Position numbers and translations under genes: made by a program. Below, in pieces: positions 13,298-18,288 of a stretch of DNA of 18,288 bases (its first letter is position 1; each line of letters starts with the position of its first letter). The stretch is from CAZZEX01 sp964653285. GTDB taxonomy: Bacteria > Chloroflexota > Anaerolineae > B4-G1. The stretch is taken from assembly GCA_964653285.1 (NCBI GenBank), contig CAZZEX010000099.1:1-18288 (forward strand), read 5' to 3'. The notes under the pieces were generated by a model, which searched no databases, had not been told where the DNA came from, and saw only the letters and a list, made by a program, of their open reading frames with translations.

Positions 13298-14224
13298 ATG
13301 CGTTTCCTCGTCACCGGTGGGGCTGGGTTTCTCGGGGCGGCCCTGGCCAACCGACTGGTCCGTGATGGGCACCAGGTGCGGGTCATTGATGATCTCAGCG
13401 CGGGTGACCCCGCTCGAATGGACGAGCGGGTGCTTTTCACCAGAGGGAATGTGGCCGACCGGCCCAAACTGTGGACGCTCTTGCAGGACGTGGACTGCGT
13501 CTACCACCTGGCGGCTCGGGTTCAGGTCTCCGAATCCATCCTGTACCCCCGCGAGTACAACGAGGTCAACGTCGGTGGTACCGTCAGCGTGATGGAGGCG
13601 ATGCGGGACGCAGGGGTGCACCGGGTGGTCTTCACCTCCTCCGGTGCCGTCTACGGCGAGCAGGCCCACCAGCCGGTGCGGGAGGATCAGACCCCTAACC
13701 CCCAATCCCCCTACGCGGTGAGCAAACTGGCCGCCGAGTACTACGTCCGCACCATCGGCGCGCTGTGGGGCATCGAGACGGTGATCCTGCGTGTCTTCAA
13801 CGCCTACGGGCCGGGGCAGAACCTGCCTCCCTCTCACCCGCCAGTGGTGCCCCGCTTCCTGCAGCAGGCACTGGGGGGCGGGTCGCTGGTCATCTTCGGC
13901 GGCGGCGGACAGACCCGCGATTTTGTCTACCTGGACGACGTGGTGGAGGCGCTGATGGCGGCCGCCACCGCCGCCTACGTGGACCGCCGTATCATCAACG
14001 TGGGCTGTGGCCGTGAGACCAGTATCAACGCATTGGCTGCGTTGGTGGCGGAGGTGGTGGGACGGGAGGTGGAGGTGCTCCACAGCCCCGCCGAGAGCGG
14101 CGGTGTCTCTCGCCTCTGCGCCGACATAGCCGTCGCGCGCAGACTGCTGAGCTACGAACCGCGCGTGGACTTGGCGCAAGGACTGCGCCTGACGCTGGAC
14201 CACGACCCCCGTTTCCAACGGTAG
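13298..14224 (+). CDS. NAD-dependent sugar-nucleotide epimerase/dehydratase (extended SDR)
   Basis: The 308-residue product is a complete extended short-chain dehydrogenase. The NAD-binding TGGAGFLG is at 6-13, the acidic ribose-binding DD at 31-32, the active-site serine/threonine in FTSSGAVYG (112-120), and YAVSK with Tyr139 and Lys143. RVFNAYGPGQ (165-174) and GGGQTRDFVYLDDVVEA (202-218) are typical of the GalE/RmlB/WcaG group acting on UDP-, dTDP- or GDP-sugars. The ATG at 13298 is preferred over an upstream TTG because GGAG precedes it and the Rossmann strand starts at once. Its exact sugar cannot be read from the motifs. It probably supplies an envelope glycan precursor. It is divergent from the transporter operon. 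Confidence 0.9.
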   Translation: MRFLVTGGAGFLGAALANRLVRDGHQVRVIDDLSAGDPARMDERVLFTRGNVADRPKLWTLLQDVDCVYHLAARVQVSESILYPREYNEVNVGGTVSVMEAMRDAGVHRVVFTSSGAVYGEQAHQPVREDQTPNPQSPYAVSKLAAEYYVRTIGALWGIETVILRVFNAYGPGQNLPPSHPPVVPRFLQQALGGGSLVIFGGGGQTRDFVYLDDVVEALMAAATAAYVDRRIINVGCGRETSINALAALVAEVVGREVEVLHSPAESGGVSRLCADIAVARRLLSYEPRVDLAQGLRLTLDHDPRFQR

Positions 14225-14539
14225 AGCGATGGGCCGCTTGAATCGCAATATCCCGCCAGGTGAGACAACGGTCCGCTGCCCACTCTTGGCTTCGCCACTG
14301 GCTTGTCGCGAGATTGGACAGGCGGTGCAAGGTGGCGCGTGTTGGCTGCAGTTCATTGACCCTCTTGAACAGCATTGGTGTGACTCAAGGGGGCGCGTTT
14401 GTCGCGAGTGTGCTCTTGCCCTCAGTTGCCACCGCACGTATAATTGAGACACCCAGGCTGACCAAAAGCCCTATTTCATTCTGGAGGTGGATAAGGCCCG
14501 TATCCGTCTGCTGGCCCAGGACGATGCGCACCGGTAGCG
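14225..14539. other. Intergenic region between the epimerase and DNA glycosylase genes
   Basis: No convincing gene is seen in these 315 bases. A promoter lies at 14416-14444. After it, a 29-codon open stretch (14448-14537) reads DQKPYFILEVDKARIRLLAQD and ends in TAG two bases before the glycosylase ATG. It has no ATG and may be chance or a coding remnant. Confidence 0.4.
14416..14444 (+). promoter_or_regulatory. Promoter of the DNA glycosylase gene
   Basis: TTGCCC (14416-14421) and a perfect TATAAT (14439-14444) are separated by 17 bp. Transcription would begin near 14451, about 90 bases before the ATG. Confidence 0.65.
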
Positions 14540-15184
14540 ATGTCGCGTTTGAGCCGTGACTTCTTTGTCCGCGATACCCTCACTGTTGCCCGCGAACTCC
14601 TGGGGCAGCGGCTGATCCGCGTGCTAAACGGGCAGCGTCTTTCCGGGCGCGTCGTTGAGGTCGAGGCGTACATCGGGGAGGATGACCAGGCTTCCCACGC
14701 GCGGTGTGGCCGCACAGAACGCAACATTGCGATGTTCGGCCCACCTGGCCACGCTTACGTCTACTTTATCTACGGTATGCACCACTGCTTCAACGTCGTT
14801 ACCGGGCGGGAGGGTTACCCGGCGGCGGTGCTCATCCGCGCGCTGGAGCCGCTGGAGGGGATCAAGGCAATGCGGGCGCTGCGCAGTCCTGAGCCTGCTT
14901 GCCCTGAGCACAGCCGAAGGGCCGAAGGACGACGCGGCGGCGTGCCGGATGTGCGGCTCACCAGTGGCCCGGCCCGCTTGTGCCAGGCGCTCGAGATTGA
15001 CCGGCGGTTCGACGGGGCTGACCTGTGCGCGCCCGACGCGCTCTTATTTATCGAGGAAGACTGCGTCGTGCCCAATGATGCCGTCGCCACCGGGCCTCGG
15101 GTCGGTGTGCGGGGCGATGTGGCGGCATTGTCTGCCCCGTGGCGCTTCTACATTCGTGGCAGCCGTCACGCTTCACGTCAATAA
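14540..15184 (+). CDS. mpg: 3-methyladenine DNA glycosylase (AAG/MPG family)
   Basis: The enzyme removes alkylated purines by flipping the base and hydrolysing the glycosidic bond. The 214-residue product keeps the family residues: LSRDFF at the N-terminus, catalytic Glu42 in VEVEAY, Tyr44, His53, the intercalating Tyr75 in YVYFIYGM, Asn85 and Arg100. Numbering against human AAG (Glu125, Tyr127, His136, Tyr159, Asn169, Arg182) is from memory of the family. A segment at about 116-134 (PEPACPEHSRRAEGRRGG) is not family-like and is encoded by a palindromic repeat in the loop before LTSGPARLCQAL. The core is intact, so activity is likely. The start has only a weak ribosome binding site (GGTAG). 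The hydrolase gene follows after 77 bases and may be co-transcribed. Confidence 0.93.
   Translation: MSRLSRDFFVRDTLTVARELLGQRLIRVLNGQRLSGRVVEVEAYIGEDDQASHARCGRTERNIAMFGPPGHAYVYFIYGMHHCFNVVTGREGYPAAVLIRALEPLEGIKAMRALRSPEPACPEHSRRAEGRRGGVPDVRLTSGPARLCQALEIDRRFDGADLCAPDALLFIEEDCVVPNDAVATGPRVGVRGDVAALSAPWRFYIRGSRHASRQ
14888..14921. repeat. CCCTTCG...GCTCAGGG palindrome inside the DNA glycosylase
   Basis: The minus strand reads CCCTTCGGCTGTGCTCAGGG and continues CAAG, close to the FG-GAP copy (CCCTTCGACAAGCTCAGGG, then CAGG). It is inserted in the opposite orientation relative to that gene. It encodes EPACPEHSRRAEG in the glycosylase. Confidence 0.65.
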
Positions 15185-15261
15185 GGGGATGACGATGTCA
15201 GATCTCAGATCTTTTCCGCATCTACCTGCCCGTCATATCCAGAGATCGAAAGGAGAAAACT

Positions 15262-18099
15262 ATGACCGTACTGCATGGCAAAGGATTGTGGTCCCGTGGT
15301 AAGAAGGAACTGGAGCGGGCCATCCAGATTGCTTCCCAGATGGGCGCTACCCACGTCATACACAAGGCCGGGCAGGGCGCGGAGTACTATCCTGGGATGG
15401 CCGAGGCCGTCCAGAAGATCACGAAGGCGGGCCTGGTTCCTTTCGCGTGGACGTTTCTGCTGCTGGATGACCCCCAGGCAGAGGCTCAGGTCGTCGTGCG
15501 GGCTTTCCAGGATGGCTTCCAGGGCTTTATATTCGACACCGAGGCGGACCGGTGCCGCAACCGCTTTGAACAGGCTGTCCAACTGGGCAGTTACCTTCGC
15601 GATGCCGGGCTCGACCTGAACAAACTCTACAACTGCTCTTTCCCCAACATCTCCCATCACCGCGATCTGCCCTACGATCAGATGAACGAATATTGCAAAG
15701 GCGGCTTGATGCCGATGTCCTACGGCTCCTACTTCGCGCCCGGGAGCACCGTCCCCCTCGACCAGCAGGTACAGCGCGTGATTGACGAGTGGACCTACGG
15801 CCACTACGATTACTGGTGCCACCGCTGGGGCTATCGTCCCCCCCTGTATCCAATCCTGGGGCCTTACCACGATGAGTACGGTCACGTGCGCATGAGTCCC
15901 GAGGAGTTCCAGGTGTGGCTCAATCGGCTGGCAGCGCACCGCCCGACGTTCTTCAGCGTCTTCACCGCCGCGGTGATCAACGACAATCTCCTGCCGCTCA
16001 TCCACGCCTGCCCGTTGACAGAGGCCGTCGAGCCCATCTTGACGGAGGTAAAGGTGGAGGTTGTGAGTCCGGAGTTGGGCTACCTGAGAGTGCGCCAGAC
16101 TCCCTCTACCGAACTACCTCCCATCACGCACGTGTACGATGGGGCCGTGCTGGAAGCCCTGGAGCCAGAGGAGGACGTGCGAGCGAAGGTGGGGCAGAAG
16201 GGCCAGTGGCTGCGCATCCGCATCTCCGAAGGCATCGAGGGCTACGTCGCTGCCTGGTACCTGCGGCGGCCTGCGTACCGCCCGGTGCCCTTCGACGTCC
16301 TCACCGCCGAGACCGCCCCGATGGAGGTGGAGGTAGTGAGCCCGGAGGTGGGTTTCTTGAATGTCCGGCCAAGCCCCTCCACCGACCAGCCCCCAATTAC
16401 GCGGGTGGACGATGGGGCCGTGTTGGAAGCCCTGGAGCCGGGAGGAGAGACGCGGGCGAAGGTGGGACAGGAGGATCAGTGGCTCCACGTCCGCACTCCC
16501 GAAGGCATCGAAGGCTACGCCGCCGCCTGGTACCTGCGCCTCCACGAGAAAGTCCAGGAAGCCGTCAAGGCCGGCGTACAGGTGGAAGTGGTGAGCCCGG
16601 AGTTGGGCTATCTGAATGTACGCTCGATCTCCTCCACCGAGCGGCCTCCCATCACGCAGGTAGATGATGGGGACGTGCTGGAATCCCTGGAACCGGAGGG
16701 AGACACGTGGGCGAAGGTGGGGCAGGAGGATGAGTGGCTCCACATCCGTACCCCCGAAGGTGTTGAGGGCTACGTCGCTGCCTGGTACCTGCGCCTCCGT
16801 GAGGAGGAAGTTATCGGCGAGCCAATTCCCTATGTGACCGTCCACAGTGCCAGCGGGCTGAACGTGCGACGGAAGCCAGGGGCGGGCATTCCTCCTATCT
16901 GGCACGTGGTGGATAAGACGGTGTTGGAGGTGCGTGAAGATCCGGAGAAAGTGGGGGGCAAAGTGGGGCAGGATCGGTGGCTCAAGGTCCGCACTCCCAG
17001 TCTGCACGAGGGGTTCGTGAACAGCCTGTACGTGCAGGCCAGGCGGTTGCCCGATGAGCGGAAGCCGGTGGACGACGCTGCCTTGCCTCGTGGTGATTGT
17101 GCCTGGATCTTCGGCATCCACGCCGCCGGTGCCACCACCCCTGCCGACTTTCGCTTCCTCTTCCAGGACAAGAACAAGACCGGATGGGTGCTCTTCACCG
17201 AAGCAGTGGGCGCTGACCCCCATCACGGCGGCGGTCACGACTACACCCCGTGGTCCCACAGCGGCTACGGCGTCACCGTCCGCCTTAATCACGGCTACGA
17301 GCCGAGCGGCACGCTGCCGGTTCGCGCCAAGTACGCCGACTTCGCCCAGGCTTGCGCCCGCTACGTCCAGAACTCTCGAGGATGCCACATCTGGATCATC
17401 GGCAACGAGCAGAACAATGTGCGCGAGCATCCTGGCGGGGCTGGAAACCCGATCGAGCACATCACCCCGCAGATGTACGCCGAGGCGTTCAACCTGGCGC
17501 GGCGACGCATCAAGGAGGTGCAGCCGGAGTCCATCGTCGTGCCCGGAGCAGTGGATCCCTACAACACCTACCCGTGGGCAAAGATGGGCAATCGGCGCAC
17601 CAGGCCGCTGGACTACTTCAAGGCGATGCTCAGTTGCATTGACGACCTAGACGGCATTGCGCTGCACACCTACACCCACTGGCTTGACGTTGGCCTGATC
17701 ACCAGACGAACTGTCTTTCAGGACGAGTTCCTCCAGCCGGGCACGCCCCAGGAGCACTACTACGACTTCCAGGCCTACCGGCCCTTTGCGGAGGCCACAC
17801 CGGGGAAGTGGCGCGACCGCCCGATCTACATCACCGAGTCAAACCATTGGCTGGCATTGGAACACCAGCCGCGCAACCCGGACGAAGAGAGAAGGATCGG
17901 GTGGGTGAACAAGGACAAGGGCTGGGTGCAGGCGGCCTACGCGGAGATTCACCGCTGGAACAGCACTCCCCACGCCCAACAGATTCACTGCCTGCTGCTC
18001 TACCGTTGGACGGGCGACGCCTGGGCTCTCGAACACCAGGGGGAGATACACAAGGACTTCAAGAAGGCTCTGGACCACGATTACCGCTGGCGGCGGTAG
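15262..18099 (+). CDS. Double TIM-barrel hydrolase with four SH3 domains, no signal peptide
   Basis: The ATG at 15262 follows AAAGGAG by six bases, so the absence of a signal peptide is not a start-site artefact. The product is 945 residues. Residues 1-255 look like a TIM-barrel domain related to GH25-type hydrolases: ATHVIHKAGQG (29-39), AGLVPFAWTFLLLDDPQAEA (56-75) and FIFDTEAD (89-96), the last offering an Asp-x-Glu pair. Four bacterial SH3 domains follow at about 262-336, 354-427, 439-512 and 523-592. The first three are near-copies (VEVVSPE to AAWYLR). Residues 612-945 form a second barrel resembling clan GH-A, with candidate acid/base Glu716 in IIGNEQN and nucleophile Glu859 in YITESNHW. 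Cell-wall or polysaccharide hydrolysis is inferred. The substrate and the export route are unknown. Confidence 0.75.
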   Translation: MTVLHGKGLWSRGKKELERAIQIASQMGATHVIHKAGQGAEYYPGMAEAVQKITKAGLVPFAWTFLLLDDPQAEAQVVVRAFQDGFQGFIFDTEADRCRNRFEQAVQLGSYLRDAGLDLNKLYNCSFPNISHHRDLPYDQMNEYCKGGLMPMSYGSYFAPGSTVPLDQQVQRVIDEWTYGHYDYWCHRWGYRPPLYPILGPYHDEYGHVRMSPEEFQVWLNRLAAHRPTFFSVFTAAVINDNLLPLIHACPLTEAVEPILTEVKVEVVSPELGYLRVRQTPSTELPPITHVYDGAVLEALEPEEDVRAKVGQKGQWLRIRISEGIEGYVAAWYLRRPAYRPVPFDVLTAETAPMEVEVVSPEVGFLNVRPSPSTDQPPITRVDDGAVLEALEPGGETRAKVGQEDQWLHVRTPEGIEGYAAAWYLRLHEKVQEAVKAGVQVEVVSPELGYLNVRSISSTERPPITQVDDGDVLESLEPEGDTWAKVGQEDEWLHIRTPEGVEGYVAAWYLRLREEEVIGEPIPYVTVHSASGLNVRRKPGAGIPPIWHVVDKTVLEVREDPEKVGGKVGQDRWLKVRTPSLHEGFVNSLYVQARRLPDERKPVDDAALPRGDCAWIFGIHAAGATTPADFRFLFQDKNKTGWVLFTEAVGADPHHGGGHDYTPWSHSGYGVTVRLNHGYEPSGTLPVRAKYADFAQACARYVQNSRGCHIWIIGNEQNNVREHPGGAGNPIEHITPQMYAEAFNLARRRIKEVQPESIVVPGAVDPYNTYPWAKMGNRRTRPLDYFKAMLSCIDDLDGIALHTYTHWLDVGLITRRTVFQDEFLQPGTPQEHYYDFQAYRPFAEATPGKWRDRPIYITESNHWLALEHQPRNPDEERRIGWVNKDKGWVQAAYAEIHRWNSTPHAQQIHCLLLYRWTGDAWALEHQGEIHKDFKKALDHDYRWRR

Positions 18100-18125
18100 G
18101 TGATGTCTCGTTGCGACAGAGAATC

Positions 18126-18196
18126 GGACGCAGATTTTCGCAGATTCCCGCAGATAAAACAGAAAAATCAGCGTGGATCAGCGTTAATCTGCGTCC
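18126..18196. repeat. Inverted-repeat element with 10-bp phased sub-repeats
   Basis: GGACGCAGATT (18126-18136) is an exact inverted match to AATCTGCGTCC (18186-18196). Inside the left arm CGCAGAT recurs at 18129, 18139 and 18149. In the right arm ATCAGCG, ATCAGCG and ATCTGCG start at 18167, 18177 and 18187. Each arm therefore has three units spaced one helical turn apart. The element lies between the hydrolase stop and the tRNA promoter. Confidence 0.7.
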
Positions 18197-18224
18197 CATA
18201 AAGATTTGTCAGGCAATCAGCACC

Positions 18225-18252
18225 TTGACCATAGGGTTGGTTATGGTATAAT
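18225..18252 (+). promoter_or_regulatory. tRNA promoter
   Basis: TTGACC (18225-18230) and a perfect TATAAT (18247-18252) are 16 bp apart, with an extended -10 (TGGTATAAT). The predicted start coincides with the first bases of the tRNA gene (18259-18261). Confidence 0.8.
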
Positions 18253-18260
18253 GTCGCTGC

Positions 18261-18288
18261 GCCGGCGTAGCTCAAGCGGCAGAGCAAC
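18261..18288 (+). tRNA. tRNA gene, 5' part only (window edge)
   Basis: The sequence fits a tRNA 5' half: acceptor GCCGGCG (18261-18267), TA at positions 8-9, D-stem GCTC (18270-18273), D-loop AAGCGGCA, D-stem GAGC (18282-18285), then AAC at the window end. The anticodon is outside the window. A tRNA-Thr is possible from the GC-rich start and GAGCAAC, but this cannot be confirmed. Confidence 0.85.

Noticed and set aside
13271..14452. 393-codon minus-strand open frame opposite the epimerase
   Set aside because: The plus strand holds an intact SDR with all catalytic motifs. The antisense frame has none.
15189..15302. Short plus-strand ORF (MTMSDLRSF...) overlapping the hydrolase start
   Set aside because: It is out of frame with the strong hydrolase start and shows no recognisable sequence. 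It may be a chance frame.
16114..17460. 448-codon minus-strand open frame opposite the hydrolase
   Set aside because: It mirrors the SH3 duplications and has no recognisable motif or ribosome binding site.

Overview
The window reads as a GC-rich bacterial chromosome segment, most likely from the Chloroflexota (Anaerolineae-like). That placement is an inference. It rests on secreted FG-GAP and beta-helix proteins sharing a short hydrophobic C-terminal tail, on tandem FemAB-type transferases next to a methyltransferase, and on the density of short repeats. No rRNA or other decisive marker is present.

Layout. 1-280: non-coding, with a long hairpin, two head-to-head REP-like palindromes and an octamer array that runs into the end of the next gene. 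281-997 (-): orphan MacB/LolD-type ABC ATPase. 998-1515: divergent control region with several inverted repeats and a promoter. 1516-6280 (+): two-gene operon for exported proteins, a parallel beta-helix protein and a large FG-GAP (integrin-like propeller) protein, both ending in IFLPLVLR. 6385-6825 (-): small membrane protein of LiaI/LiaF-like type. 7132-10186 (-): operon methyltransferase > FemAB-2 > FemAB-1, with an excellent promoter at 10253-10281. 10332-10403 (-): probable remnant of a RelE/ParE-type toxin. 10436-13085 (-): MATE-like transporter followed by an MFS transporter, with a near-leaderless promoter. 13298-14224 (+): sugar-nucleotide epimerase/dehydratase. 14540-18099 (+): 3-methyladenine DNA glycosylase, then a 945-residue protein with two TIM-barrel-like domains around four SH3 domains and no signal peptide. 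18126-18196: phased inverted-repeat element. 18261 to the end: 5' part of a tRNA gene with a consensus promoter.

How the genes fit together. Most of the window is cell-envelope and export biology: surface proteins, FemAB aminoacyl- or peptidoglycan-type transferases, a nucleotide-sugar enzyme, two exporters and a putative wall or polysaccharide hydrolase. Only the DNA glycosylase and the tRNA are clearly housekeeping.

The most striking signal is not a gene. At least nine short arrays of 7- or 8-bp units sit at gene boundaries. They supply the stop codons of four genes, lie in 5' leaders or start regions of others, and encode protein tails. Several families of GC-rich palindromes are also inserted in frame inside genes. 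The two FemAB paralogues give an internal control, because only one carries the insertion.
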